Source of the DNA: Oscarella lobularis
Taxonomy: Eukaryota > Porifera > Homoscleromorpha > Homosclerophorida > Oscarellidae
Length of the DNA stretch: 64,000 nucleotides
Assembly (NCBI RefSeq): GCF_947507565.1
Contig: NC_089188.1
Coordinates: 1 to 64,000 of the forward strand
Reading direction: 5' to 3'
Shown: one piece after another, positions 1 through 10,500 of the stretch
Layout of the letters: each line of letters begins with the position of its first letter
Position numbering within the stretch: position 1 is the first letter of the stretch
The notes under the pieces: model-generated
Told to the model about the DNA's origin: nothing
The model's input: only the letters and a program-made list of their open reading frames with translations
The model's database searches: none
Made by a program: the position numbers and the translations under genes

Positions 1-217
1 CCTAACCCTAACCCTAACCCTAACCCTAACCCTAACCCTAACCCTAACCCTAACCCTAACCCTAACCCTAACCCTAACCCTAACCCTAACCCTAACCCTA
101 ACCCTAACCCTAACCCTAACCCTAACCCTAACCCTAACCCTAACCCTAACCCTAACCCTAACCCTAACCCTAACCCTAACCCTAACCCTAACCCTAACCC
201 TAACCCTAACCCTAACC

Positions 218-258
<41 letters not shown>

Positions 259-325
259 CCCTAACCCTAACCCTAACCCTAACCCTAACCCTAACCCAAC
301 CCTAACCCTAAACCTAAGCCTAAAA
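1..325. repeat. Telomere, (CCCTAA)n
   Basis: Uninterrupted CCCTAA units run from base 1. One seven-base unit (TAAACCC) occurs near 237-243, and the last units decay to CCCAACC, AACCTAAGCC and TAAAAC at about 295-325. The C-rich strand reads inward from the 5' end, so this is a true left chromosome end with a TTAGGG-type G strand. Confidence 0.98.
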
Positions 326-843
326 CACTCTACCCCAACTCCTAAACACCTGCCCCAAAGTCAAACACTTAGAACTTTTTCATGTCAAATATTTTCTACA
401 GAAGATATAGGTCCATTCAATAGCTCTTTTCATTCTCTTTCCAACGGTGTATCACTTGTCATTAACTTTTTCAAATCAAAGAATTTGTACAGAAGATATA
501 GGTCCATTCGAAAGCTCTTTGAAAGCTCTATCCAACGGTGTATCATATGACCCAGTCACCCAAGTGGGTACATCTTTTAACCCTAACCCTAACCCCAACT
601 CCTAAACACCTGCCCCAAAGTCAAACACTTAGAACTTTTTCATGTCAAATATTTTCTACAGAAGATATAGGTCCATTCAATAGCTCTTTTCATTCTCTTT
701 CCAACGGTGTATCACTTGTAATTAACTTTTTCAAATCAAAGAATTTGTACAGAAAATATAGGTCCATTCGAAAGCTCTTTGAAAGTTCTATCCAACGGTG
801 TATCATATGACCCAGTCACCCAACTGGGTACATCTTCTAACCC
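326..843. repeat. Telomere-associated 260-bp dimer with interstitial telomere
   Basis: Two copies of a 260-bp unit start at about 333 and 593. Each contains two diverged sub-repeats sharing AGATATAGGTCCATTC and CCAACGGTGTATCA. The first copy ends in a short telomere-like run (about 577-592) and the second in TTCTAACCCTAGG. This fits telomere-associated duplication with telomere tracts trapped between copies. No gene is seen. Confidence 0.92.
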
Positions 844-1080
844 TAGGTTGGGCTAAGCTGGGCTAGGTTGGGCTAAGCTGGGCTAGGTTGGGCTAAGCTG
901 GGCTAGGTTGGGCTAAGCTGGGCTAGGTTGGGCTAAGCTGGGCTAGGTTGGGCTAAGCTGGGCTAGGTTGGGCTAAGCTGGGCTAGGTTGGGCTAAGCTG
1001 GGCTAGGTTGGGCTAAGCTGGGCTAGGTTGGGCTAAGCTGGGCTAGGTTGGGTTAAGTTGGTCTAAGCTGGGCTAAGTTA
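844..1080. repeat. 20-bp telomere-like satellite
   Basis: About eleven near-perfect copies of GGTTGGGCTAAGCTGGGCTA decay after about 1045. Each unit carries telomere-like GGGCTAAG and GGGCTAGG words, but with the G-rich strand on +, opposite to the adjoining telomere. Confidence 0.95.
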
Positions 1081-1701
1081 GACAATGTTACGCAGGCGCT
1101 TAAGTAGTAGGCGGTGCTTTTCCAAGCGGAGTGTAGCAACGTTTAGCAAGATCAACCGCTATTAACACCCGCGGTTCTCTTACTTTTCGAGAGTGCTTTA
1201 TCACTTTTATAGAAATTATATGTTTTGATGAAGAGAAATGATTTAATGGTAATGTTTTTCGTTTGCTAAGTAGACTTCTTTAGAGTCTAATTTAGCGCTA
1301 TTTTTTATTGTTTTTAGGTTTCCCGGCGTTTTCTTCTTGTTTGAAGGCAATCGCTGCTAAAAGAAAGCATTTAACAACGTTGCAAATTAAAGCGCGAGCT
1401 CGGTTTGGCTTTTTGAGGCGTTTAGAAAACATACAGCTAAAAGTCGGGTTTTCTCAATCTTTTTTGCTTTTGTTTTTTGCGGTGGTCTTCGCCTTCGCTT
1501 TTAGTTCGGTTTGGCGCGGCGAGTTTGGTTTACGATGCGCGATTGTGGCGTACAAATGGTTTTCAGTCGGCGATTCCTTGCAAGGGGCCTCACCCACGTG
1601 CGCGATTATCGCGTTCTTTTGAGACAGGCTGTTTTTTGGGTGCGTTAGGGGCTTTTCGCGCGGCGCGAAGACTTCGGCGTGTTTTAGACCGCGCGGACGA
1701 C
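1081..1701 (-). other. Single-copy sequence with a lysine-rich minus-strand open stretch
   Basis: This is non-repetitive sequence between the 20-bp satellite and the small minus-strand CDS. On the minus strand a frame of roughly 110 codons stays open from about 1795 down to TGA at 1454-1456 and is strongly basic (words such as VAKKKKAKKRRL and KAKAKTTAKNKSKKD). It has no convincing start. All three minus frames are unusually open here because of base composition. It may be 3' exon sequence of the 1702-1904 gene. I see nothing identifiable below about 1300. Confidence 0.3.
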
Positions 1702-1904
1702 TTAGGCGAGGAAAGAGACGGCGTTTCTTTGCTTTTTTCTTTTTTGCAACGCGCTGGGGGTGTTTCTGCTTGATCGCGTCACCTTGGGCGTTTTCTTACC
1801 TTTAGCTTTGTTGCCGTCGCTGCGAAATAGGCCCTTGTGCTTCGTTTCTTCATTTACCAGCGAAGATCCCAACGAGGGGCCTCATCTCCATCCGAGTACC
1901 CCAT
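1702..1904 (-). CDS. Putative two-exon basic small protein, divergent from PSMB1
   Basis: A start codon at 1904 (minus strand) opens an acidic 15-codon first exon, MGYSDGDEAPRWDLR, ending at 1858. A GTAAAT donor follows, then a 38-nt intron (1820-1857) ending TTTCGCAG. Exon 2 continues in frame with DGNKAKGKKTPKVTRS and a lysine/arginine-rich tail to TAA at 1702-1704, about 54 residues in all. The intron size matches the 36-39 nt introns seen elsewhere in the window, which is the best support. I recognise no family. The start faces away from the PSMB1 pseudogene only 138 bp off, so the pair could share a promoter. It may be a truncated copy of a longer nuclear protein, since other frames stay open beyond the stop. 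Confidence 0.35.
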
Positions 1905-2042
1905 TGCGGGGCCCCAGTTGCTAAAGGTGATAGCGCGCTGCTTTCTTCGTCTTCGTCGACGTCTTCTTTCCGCTTTTGCTCCGTTTTTTTACTGCGCGTG
2001 ATCACCTTATAACACTGCGCGTGCTCATCGACATAAGCGAAG
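1905..2042. promoter_or_regulatory. Candidate bidirectional promoter
   Basis: This 138-bp, CpG-rich gap separates the minus-strand start at 1904 from the PSMB1-like start at 2043. It contains GCGCGC and two ACTGCGCGTG words. The assignment is inferred from head-to-head geometry only. Confidence 0.3.
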
Positions 2043-2700
2043 ATGGCGAGGTTTTCTCCTTACGTTCTCAACGGCGAGTACGAAGAGTGAATCGTTTGGA
2101 CGTTTTCGTTACTCAGCGATGGATATCGAACGATTGTCGGCGTTTCAGGCGACGATTTTGCTCTTATCGCGAGCGCCACGCGTCTCAGCGAAGGATTTCG
2201 TATTCCTTCTCACGACGCCCCGAAGATTTACACGCTGTACGTTGGAATTTTCCGACAAAGGTGACAAGTCGACTTGTTTGTGTGCATTTTAGGACTGATT
2301 CGACGATCCTCGGCTGCTGTGGCTTTCAAGGCGATTGTCTGACGTTGAACAAACGCTTGGCATCACGACTTCAGGTAAGAAGGAGCCACTAGCTGCATCA
2401 CCACGTCAATCGTCCGTGTATAGACGTATAAATATGCCCACCCATCATGAGTTCAAGTTCCGTTGCTAGAATACTTTCGACGATTCTTAAAATACGTACA
2501 ACGTCATTGCACGGCTGGACAGTGAATGTAATCACTGACACTTATTCTATTTGTATTAACAGATTTTTTGTCAGGCAAAGGTGCCATCTACAGTTTCGAT
2601 CCCGTTGGATAACATATCAAAGAGAAGTCTTTTGAGCTGGACAGTGGAGGACAAGCAGCGAATCTTCTCTAGCCTTTTCTACACAATCAAGTCAGTATAA
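2043..2700 (+). pseudogene. PSMB1: Proteasome 20S subunit beta type-1 (PSMB1) pseudogene
   Basis: PSMB1 (beta-6 position) is a non-catalytic subunit of the 20S proteasome core. Five exons can be read: 2043-2077 (MARFSPYVLNG), 2117-2236 ([17 protein letters not shown], ending PKIYT), 2293-2374 (STILGCCGFQGDCLTLNKRL), about 2424-2521 (AHPS, then SSSSVARILSTIL) and about 2575-2700 (GKGAIYSFDPVG, then SGGQAANLL and NQV). Introns are 39, 56, 49 and about 53 nt with GT...AG ends, so this is a duplicated gene, not a processed copy. Exons 1-3 are clean for 79 codons. Exon 4 has TGA at 2448 and compensating frame shifts. Exon 5 has in-frame TAA at 2610 and TAG at 2670. The final third of the protein is missing; homology ends near 2700, where unrelated cassette sequence begins. 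The spliced frame, not the longest unspliced one, gives the match. The family call is firm and so is the pseudogene call. Confidence 0.88.
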
Positions 2701-2734
2701 ATTGAAAGGGAAATATTCTAAAACCTTACATTGA

Positions 2735-3000
2735 TTAGGCTTTGCGTTTTGTGTGTTCTATAGGGGAGAAATGGGAGCAGAATCAACAGCATCAGGGTAT
2801 AGAATTATATCAGTCTTATCACTCCTTTTTGATTTTTTTTCAAAGTAGGAGCACTCAATTGGAGGGAGAGATGGCGAAGGAGAAGGCAAAGGTCGCAAAT
2901 GGAAGGGAGGAGGGGTTCACTAGGAAGAAGGAGAAGCACGTGAAGGATCGATATCGTCAGGTATCGGAAATGCTTTTCAAACCCTTCCCGCACTGTTATA
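2735..3000 (+). other. Basic cassette exons (2764-2796, 2849-2960)
   Basis: A T-rich tract ending TTCTATAG at 2763 precedes a 33-nt exon, then a 52-nt intron (2797-2848, GTATAG to AAAGTAG) and a 112-nt exon ending CGTCAG before GTATCG. The larger exon is purine-rich and basic whichever frame is used; one frame stops at TAG 2921-2923. The same acceptor tract and exon type recur at 53168-53377, which marks this as the single-copy form of the cassette amplified there and, more distantly, in the 154-bp satellite. It follows the PSMB1 remnant directly, but the homology break near 2700 suggests a fused junction, not one gene. Function is unknown. Confidence 0.5.
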
Positions 3001-3041
3001 CATTGTAAATAGTACGAAACCTTGATTATTAATAATTGTTT

Positions 3042-3075
3042 TGACGTCAGTATTGTAATCCGCTTGAGTCACGTG
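3042..3075 (+). promoter_or_regulatory. Family-F promoter: TGACGTCA plus GTCACGTG
   Basis: A perfect CRE-type palindrome TGACGTCA (3042-3049) lies 18 bp before the E-box GTCACGTG (3068-3075), which is followed by a GCGCGC stretch and the candidate starts at 3108 or 3119. The same pair, order and spacing recurs in F2, F3 and F4. Confidence 0.6.
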
Positions 3076-3107
3076 CGTACGTTAGCGCGCTTGACTCGCT
3101 TTTGCGA

Positions 3108-4322
3108 ATGAATGGAAAATGGCTCAAAACGACGGATTCGAAGTTCGAGCGACGTCAAAGGTGAGTATTGAGTAGTTTAGAGCCTTTTGGGCCGTTCACG
3201 ACGGTGCAAAACGGTCGAAATCGCGGCGTCGCGTCGCCAACGTGCGACGCGCATCTCGAAGTACGATCGAATCGTTTCGATCTGACGCAGAATAGTGTTT
3301 TCGAAACGTTTCGAAGCGTTTCGCTGCATTCCGTGGCGTATTTCGAGCTATGTACGATGTTTTTTTATACGTGAAAAGGGGCGTGGCCCTTAACTTTCGT
3401 GCTCACTCTACGGCAAACGGCGTATCGTACGCCGTCGACGAACCCAAATTCGAAAACTAAATTATATAGGCTTTCGATCGATATTATGTTCGTCGCCGTA
3501 CGTCGCGTCCTAACGGCGCAGCGGCGTCGTAAAGGGTTGAGTGATTTCGACGCACGCAAGTAGCCGTGTTTATAATATTCGACACGTTTTTATGTCGAAA
3601 ATTCGCCAATTTCGACGCGGTTCTTAACCAATCTTGTAGAGTCGTCAATGACGATTTGATTGGTCTTGGTCCGGTCGCCGAGCGATGTTTTGTGACGAAA
3701 CGGCGTCCATTTAAAGTTATTTCGTCGCGAATGAGAAATTTCGAAATTGTTTTTCAATTTTCTCCGTCCCGTGATTGAATTCGTCCACGTTTTTTTGTGT
3801 AAAGGAATTCTATTAGGTTGTATTTGAGGGGCGAAAAGGTTTAGTGGCCATTGGCCAAAAATTTGAGTAAAAATTCCACTCGAAAAGTTTTTGGCTTTTG
3901 GTACATCTTTGCGCTGTTTTAAAAGTGTCTTCCCGTGGTCGGATCGAGCCAAGATTTGATATCTGGTCTCTCTGACCCCGGAATTTTTGGTAGCCAAAGT
4001 TTGGTTGCCATAGCAACAAATTTGTTTATTTTTTTAAATAGATGTATTTGTATCAAGCGGGCCATAAGGGCCGCGTGGCCCGGAGGAGTGAACAATTTTT
4101 GAAAGCGATGGTCGAAAAAGCGATCGTGCGACGCTTAGAAGTGAGTAGAGCGACAATCGTGGTCTCGCGCGCGATTTGTGCCTATTTTTTTATTTTTAGA
4201 AGACCCGTCCCCGCAGCAGATGTGGAAAAGGACGTATTTCCAATCGTCTCCTCTCGTTTAGCTTTCGTCAGTTTGAGAGACTTACAGGCGGAGAGGAGGA
4301 GGACATTTACTCATGTGTATGA
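3108..4322 (+). pseudogene. Family-F copy F1: three-exon gene remnant
   Basis: Exon 1 ends at 3160 before GTGAGT and can start at ATG 3108 (MNGKWLKTTDSKFERRQ) or ATG 3119 (MAQNDGFEVRATSK). Intron 1 is 881 nt (3161-4041) and ends TTTTTTTAAATAG. Exon 2 is 4042-4140 and intron 2 is 59 nt (4141-4199, GTGAGT to TATTTTTAG). From ATG 3119 the spliced frame stays open for 87 codons to TGA at 4320-4322. From ATG 3108 the frame matches that of copy F3 but hits TGA in exon 2. A third frame runs without stop through intron 2 into the downstream 33-bp minisatellite. Copies F1 and F3 share intron-1 length (881 and 885 nt) but differ in frame, so at least one is broken. I do not recognise the protein. Confidence 0.42.
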
Positions 4323-4333
4323 AGATGGACAAA

Positions 4334-5140
4334 TGCCCTTCGTTTTCTATAGAGAACGATGGACTATAGAGTTCGTTTTCTATAGAGAACGATGGACTAT
4401 AGAGTTCGTTTTCTATAGAGAACGATGGACTATAGAGTTCGTTTTCTATAGAGAACGATGGACTATAGAGTTCGTTTTCTATAGAGAACGATGGACTATA
4501 GAGTTCGTTTTCTATAGAGAACGATGGACTATAGAGTTCGTTTTGTATAGGGAACGATGGACTATAGAGTTCGTTTTCTATAGAGAACGATGGACTATAG
4601 AGTTCGTTTTCTATAGGGAACGATGGACAATAGCCTTCGTTTTCTATAGAGAACGATGGACTATAGAGTTCGTTTTCTATAGAGAACGATGGACTGTAGA
4701 GTTCGTTTTCTATAGGGAACGATGGACTATAGAGTTCGTTTTCTATAGAGAACGATGGACTATAGAGTTCGTTTTGTATAGAGAACGATGGACTATAGAG
4801 TTCGTTTTCTATAGAGAACGATGGACTATAGAGTTTGTTTTCTATAGAGAACGATGGACTATAGAGTTCGTTTTCTATAGGGAACGATGGACAATAGCCT
4901 TCGTTTTCTATAGAGAACGATGGACTATAGAGTTCGTTTTCTATAGAGAACGATGGACTATAGAGTTCGTTTTCTATAGGGAACGATGGACTATAGAGTT
5001 CGTTTTCTATAGAGAACGATGGACGATTGCCTACGTTTTCTATAGAGAACGTAGGACGATTGTCTTGGTTTTCTATAGAGAACGATGGACAATAGCCTTC
5101 GTTTTCTATAGAGGACGTTGGACAATTGCTCTTCTGTTAG
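4334..5140. repeat. 33-bp minisatellite, about 24 copies
   Basis: The unit TTCGTTTTCTATAGAGAACG plus ATGGACTATAGAG is repeated about 24 times. As 33 is a multiple of three, one plus-strand frame reads FVFYRERWTIE throughout without a stop, joined upstream to non-repeat sequence and ending at TAG 5173-5175. Each unit contains a near-palindrome around CTATAG. Frame preservation alone does not prove translation. Confidence 0.97.
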
Positions 5141-5175
5141 GTATGTTTGTCGTTGAAATGTTTGTGGTATTTTAG

Positions 5176-5587
5176 ACACCTCCTATAGACGCCTTCCGAT
5201 TGTAGTTCTTTCTTCAGGGAATGTTCGTTTTCTTTGTATTTACTCTTGGAATTATTGCATTATTATTTCTAATTGGGCGTTTTCCTTTTTTCTTTTAGGC
5301 TCTGATCTCTATATGATTGCTATGTGTAAGAGATATTGATAGAAGGCGAGGAGCTGGATTTTTAAAAGGTAAGTCATCACCGTCACCACCATCAAAATTG
5401 ATTATATGTCTTCATTCATATGGCACACAGATAAGAAAAGATTCAGCAAAATGGAAAATGACTTTATTTGTCTTGCTTTGCAGTACGTAATAATTTTTTA
5501 TTAGCACTAGGCGCATAATACAATCACGCGCTCGCGTCTCACGTGGTCCTAGTTAGGCGCGTGGAAAGTAGATAGGGCGGCATACAC
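5176..5587 (+). other. Duplicated tail with exon 5299-5368
   Basis: A T-rich acceptor (CTTTTTTCTTTTAG) is followed by a 70-nt exon ending TTTTTAAAAG before GTAAGT. The matching exon in block B is 54200-54273. Flanking sequence (TTATTGCATTATTATTTCTAA, CACTAGGCGCATAATACAATC) is also shared with 54104-54505 but differs by many substitutions and indels. Coding status is unclear, since stops occur in each frame. Confidence 0.4.
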
Positions 5588-6039
5588 AATAAAGTAGAGT
5601 GAGTCATGTCAAATTTTATTTGAATAAAGTCCCGGATGTAGATACAAAATTTAAACAGAGTTTCCCCTCTCCTCCATCCACCCCCTCGCCCCACATGGGA
5701 GGCAAGGCCAGGTGGGCACCTGCTGTGAGTCAAAGGACTCGTGGGGTCACTCCATACTCCCCCGCGGAGGGTGAGCCCGTTTAACCTCCTGGCTCCGAGC
5801 CTTGGACTGTGAAAGTGGCAGCTGGGATGTCAGTCCACTCACAGGTGCAATTCCAAGGGGCGTCACTGATTTACCCGCCAGTGCTCTGCCTTACGCGGGG
5901 AGGCAACTCGATAGCCTCTGCAGAGGTATGGCCTATTTATCGCTCTTGGCCACAGAGGGATGGCTGCGTCTGCCTCGTCGGATTGGAGGAACAACTACAC
6001 GGTAAAACAATTGACAAAGGGGAAAACAAAGAAAAGTAC
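5588..6039 (-). other. Conserved 3' block with AATAAA on both strands
   Basis: This roughly 440-bp block is nearly identical to 54507-54942 (I count only about five to seven differences), while sequence on either side is clearly more diverged. It carries AATAAA on plus (5623-5628) and, 3 bp away, on minus (complement of 5615-5620). It is therefore the likely meeting point of two convergent transcripts, one using the 5299-5368 exon and one using minus exon 6040-6082. Plus-strand frames of 61 and 86 codons (5599-5784, 5809-6069) are shared by both copies, but with so few differences this is no evidence of selection on protein. A SINE-like origin is possible; I found no convincing Pol III A and B boxes. 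Confidence 0.45.
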
Positions 6040-6657
6040 CTGGCGTCCGCCAAAGTCTTGAGCGAATAAACGTCTCGAACAACTAAAGACATCTTAAAAA
6101 TAAAACCTATGAATAGAATCCGTACTACATACTGTAACTCTTTTCATCGATCCTCGCTCTTCCTATTGTGTTTGTCCTCCTCCCATATCCATTCCCATAC
6201 GTTCTCCTCTCTCTTCCAATAGCCTTCTCCTAACCGAAAGAAATTAAAAATGAAACCTAAGAATAGAATCCGTACCTCATACTGTAACTCCTTTCATCGA
6301 TCCTCGCTCTTCCTACTTCCTACGAATGTCTTCCTAAAAGGAAGGAAAAGATGTTAGGGAATCATTGAAAAATGATCTCTACTGTCTACGTTACTTACCT
6401 TGTGATGACGTCGGCATCGACGAAAGTCGGTGCTGGCGACGATTCCAGGGGAGTAGTGACGACATCAGAAATCATAGGCCAAATACGTCTAAGAAAATTT
6501 GAAGAGAGGTTCACTTTGGTGGGAAACTTCCAAGGCGCCGATTGTCCTTCTAAAAGGAAGGAAAAGATGCTACGGAATCATTGAAGAATGATCGCTCCTA
6601 TCTACGTTACTTACCCGAGAAATTAACCCCATCACCACCCACACCCATATAATCTAC
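6040..6657 (-). CDS. Minus-strand multi-exon gene remnant
   Basis: Five minus-strand exons are bounded by good splice sites: 6615-6657, 6399-6549, 6276-6333, 6126-6229 and 6040-6082, with introns of 65, 65, 46 and 43 nt. The first two join in frame (GVGGDGVNFSE, then GQSAPWKFPTKVNLSS ... SSPAPTFVDADVIT) and stay open for about 65 codons, then stop at TGA 13 codons into the third exon. The two 65-nt introns are near copies of each other (GTAAGTAACGTAGA to CCTTCCTTTTAG). Exons 6276-6333 and 6126-6229 share their 3' part and their GTACGGATTC introns, so the gene grew by cassette duplication. The last exon (43 nt) has a 43-nt match at 54947-54989. Upstream the strand runs into the 154-bp satellite. 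No family is recognised. Confidence 0.42.
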
Positions 6658-6659
6658 CT

Positions 6660-9600
6660 AGAGAAAATTAATTAGAAGTGATGATTCAACAAGCTAAAAC
6701 TACATCACTTACCATCGATCCCCCCTAGACACCCTCCCTCCTCCTGATCATAATTCCTTCCTTCCCACTCGCGTCCCTTGCTCGTATCCTTCCTCCTTAC
6801 ACCCTTACACACCTAAAAAATGAATTAGAGACTTCTCAATAGCTACAACTCTACCTATATCACATACCTTTGCTCCCTCGATAGTCATCCTCCCTCCTGA
6901 TCATAATTCCTTCCTTCCCACTCGCGTCCCTTGCTCGCATCCTTCTTCCTTACACTCTTACACATCTAAAAAAACAAATTGGAGACTCCTCAATAACTAA
7001 AACTCTACCTACATCACATACCTTTGCTCAATTGATAGTCGTTCTCCCTCCTGATTGCTTTTCCTTCCTTCCCACTCGTGTCCCTTGCTCGTATCCTTCT
7101 TCCTTACACTCTTACACATCTAAAAAAACGAATTAGAGACTCCTCAATAACTAAAATTCTACCTACATCACATACCTTTGCTCCCTAGATAATCGCCATT
7201 CCTTCTGATTTTTTTCCCTTCCTTCTCATTTGCGTCCCTTGCTTGTATCCTTCTTCCTTAAACTCTTACACATCTAGAAAACGAATTAGATACTCCTTAA
7301 TTACTAAAACTCTACCTCCATCACATACCTTTGATCCTTTGATAGTCATCCTCCCTCCTGATCATAATTCCCACTCGCGTCCCTTGCTCGCATCCTTCTT
7401 CCTTACACTCTGACACATATAAAAAAACAAATTAGAGACCCCTCAATAACTAAAACTCTACCTACATCACATACCTTTGATCCTTTGATAGTCATCCTCC
7501 CTCCTGATTGATTTTCCCTCTTTCCTATTCGCGTCCCTTGCTTGTATCCTTCCTCCTTAGACTCTGACACATCTAAAAAAACGAATTAGAGACTCTTCAA
7601 TAACTAAAATTCTACCTATATCACATACCTTTGATCCTTTGATAGTCATCCTCCCTCCTGATTGTTTTTCCCTCCTTCCTATTCGCGTCCCTTGCTTGTA
7701 TCCTTCTTCCTTAAACTCTTACACATCTAAAAAAACGAATTAGAGACTCCTCAATAACTAAAATTCTACCTACATCACATACCTTTGATCCTTTGATAGT
7801 CATCCTCCCTCCTGATTGTTTTTCCCTCCTTCCTATTCGCGTCCCTTGCTTGTATCCTTCTTCCTTAAACTCTTACACATCTAAAAAAACGAATTAGAGA
7901 CTCCTCAATAACTAAAATTCTACCTACATCACATACCTTTGATCCTTTGATAGTCATCCTCCCTCCTGATCATAATTCCTTCCTTCCCACTCGTGTCCCT
8001 TGCTCGTATCCTTCTTCCTTACACTCTTACACATCTAAAAAAACGAATTAGAGACTCCTCAATAACTAAAATTCTACCTACATCACATACCTTTGATCCT
8101 TTGATAGTCATCCTCCCTCCTGATCATAATTCCTTCCTTCCCACTCGCGTCCCTTGCTCGCATCCTTCTTCCTTACACTCTGACACATATAAAAAAACAA
8201 ATTAGAGACCCCTCAATAACTAAAACTCTACCTACATCACATACCTTTGATCCTTTGATAGTCATCCTCCCTCCTGATTGATTTTCCCTCTTTCCTATTC
8301 GCGTCCCTTGCTTGTATCCTTCCTCCTTACACTCTGACACATCTAAAAAAACGAATTAGAGACTCTTCAATAACTAAAATTCTACCTACATCACATACCT
8401 TTGATCCTATGATAGTCATCCTCCCTCCTGATTGTTTTTCCCTCCTTCCTATTCGCGTCCCTTGCATGTATCCTTCTTCCTTAAACTCTTACACATCTAA
8501 AAAAGCGAATTAGAGACTCCTCAATAACTAAAATTCTACCTACATCACATACCTTTGATCCTTTGATAGTCATCCTCCCTCCTGATCATTATTCCTTCCT
8601 TCCCACTCGTGTCCCTTGCTCGTATCCTTCTTCCTTACACTCTTACACATCTAAAAATACGAAATAGAGACTCCTCAATAACTAAAATTCTACCTACATC
8701 ACATACCTTTGATCCTTTGATAGTCATCCTCCCTCCTGATCATAATTCCTTCCTTCCCACTCGCGTCCCTTGCTCGCATCCTTCTTCCTTACACTCTGAC
8801 ACATATAAAAAAACAAATTAGAGACCCCTCAATAACTAAAACTCTACCTACATCACATACCTTTGATCCTTTGATAGTCATCCTCCCTCCTGATTGATTT
8901 TCCCTCTTTCCTATTCGCGTCCCTTGCTTGTATCCTTCCTCCTTAGACTCTGACACATCTAAAAAAACGAATTAGAGACTCTTCAATAACTAAAATTCTA
9001 CCTACATCACATACCTTTGATCCTTTGATAGTCATCCTCCCTCCTGATTGTTTTTCCCTCCTTCCTATTCGCGTCCCTTGCTTGTATCCTTCTTCCTTAA
9101 ACTCTTACACATCTAAAAAAGCGAATTAGAGACTCCTCAATAACTAAAATTCTACCTACATCACATACCTTTGATCCTTTGATAGTCATCCTCCCTCCTG
9201 ATTGTTTTTCCCTCCTTCCTATTCGCGTCCCTTGCTTGTATCCTTCTTCCTTAAACTCTTACACATCTAAAAAAACGAATTAGAGACTCCTCAATAACTA
9301 AAATTCTACCTACATCACATACCTTTGATCCTTTGATAGTCATCCTCCCTCCTGATCATTATTCCTTCCTTCCCACTCGTGTCCCTTGCTCGTATCCTTC
9401 TTCCTTACACTCTTACACATCTAAAAATACGAATTAGAGACTCCTCAATAACTAAAATTCTACCTACATCACATACCTTTGATCCTTTGATAGTCATCCT
9501 CCCTCCTGATCATAATTCCTTCCTTCCCACTCGCGTCCCTTGCTCGCATCCTTCTTCCTTACACTCTGACACATATAAAAAAACAAATTAGAGACCCCTC

Positions 9601-10500
9601 AATAACTAAAACTCTACCTACATCACATACCTTTGATCCTTTGATAGTCACCCTCCCTCCTGATTGATTTTCCCTCTTTCCTATTCGCGTCCCTTGCTTG
9701 TATCCTTCCTCCTTACACTCTGACACATCTAAAAAAACGAATTAGAGACTCCTCAATAACTAAAATTCTACCTACATCACACACCTTTGATCCTTTGATA
9801 GTCATCCTCCCTCCTGATTGATTTTCCCTCTTTCCTATTCGCGTCCCTTGCTTGTATCCTTCCTCCTTAGACTCTGACACATCTAAAAAAACGAATTAGA
9901 GACTCCTCAATAACTAAAATTCTACCTACATCACATACCTTTGATCCTTTGATAGTCATCCTCCCTCCTGATTGTTTTTCCCTCCTTCCTATTCGCGTCC
10001 CTTGCTTGTATCCTTCTTCCTTAAACTCTTACACATCTAAAAAAACGAATTAGAGACTCCTCAATAACTAAAATTCTACCTACATCACATACCTTTGATC
10101 CTTTGATAGTCGTTCTCCCTCCTGATTGCTTTTCCGTCCTTCCCACTCGTGTCCCTTGCTGGTATCCTTCTTCCCTAAACTCTTACACATCTAAAAAAAC
10201 GAATTAGAGACTCCTCAATAACTTAAATTCTACCTACATCACACACCTTTGATCCCTAGATAGTCGTCCTTCCTCCTGATAACTTTTCCGTCCTTCCCAC
10301 TCGCGTCCCTTGTTCATATCCTTTTTCCTTACACTCTTCCACATCTAGAAAACGAATTAGAAACTCCTTAATTACTAAAACTCTACCTCCATCACATGCC
10401 GTTGATCCCTTGATATTCCTCCTTCTCCTTGCTCGCTTGTTCCTCTTCTCCATCGCGTCCCTTGGTCTTGTCCTCGTTCCTCCCATTCCTATGTACACGC
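6660..10500 (-). repeat. 154-bp exon-intron satellite, array 1 (about 24 units)
   Basis: The unit length is 154 bp (measured at 7778 to 7932). Read on the minus strand, each unit is a ~98-nt purine-rich exon beginning ATGTGTAAGAGTGTAAGG and ending GGATCAAAG, then a ~56-nt intron starting GTATGTGATGTAGG and ending CGTTTTTTTAG; example exon 7937-8034, intron 8035-8090. Nearly all units keep the GT donor. Units at about 7411, 8181, 8797 and 9567 carry ATAT in place of the AG acceptor and are 770, 616 and 770 bp apart (5, 4 and 5 units), showing higher-order copying. The 5'-most unit (exon about 10397-10498, starting ATGTACATAGGAATGGGAGG) is a distinct variant whose donor is GC. Unit and exon lengths are not multiples of three, so the reading frame is not kept. 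Confidence 0.93.

Noticed and set aside
1976-2392. Arginine-rich 138-codon unspliced ORF
   Set aside because: The spliced PSMB1 frame through 2043-2374 explains this stretch far better; this frame is a shadow.
2700-2815. Continuation of PSMB1 homology (an ALRFV-like match after NQV)
   Set aside because: The same T-rich tract occurs before 53194 in block B, where no PSMB1 exists, so it is cassette intron sequence.
5588-6039. tRNA-derived SINE
   Set aside because: No convincing A and B boxes, poly(A) tail or target-site duplication; left as a possibility only.
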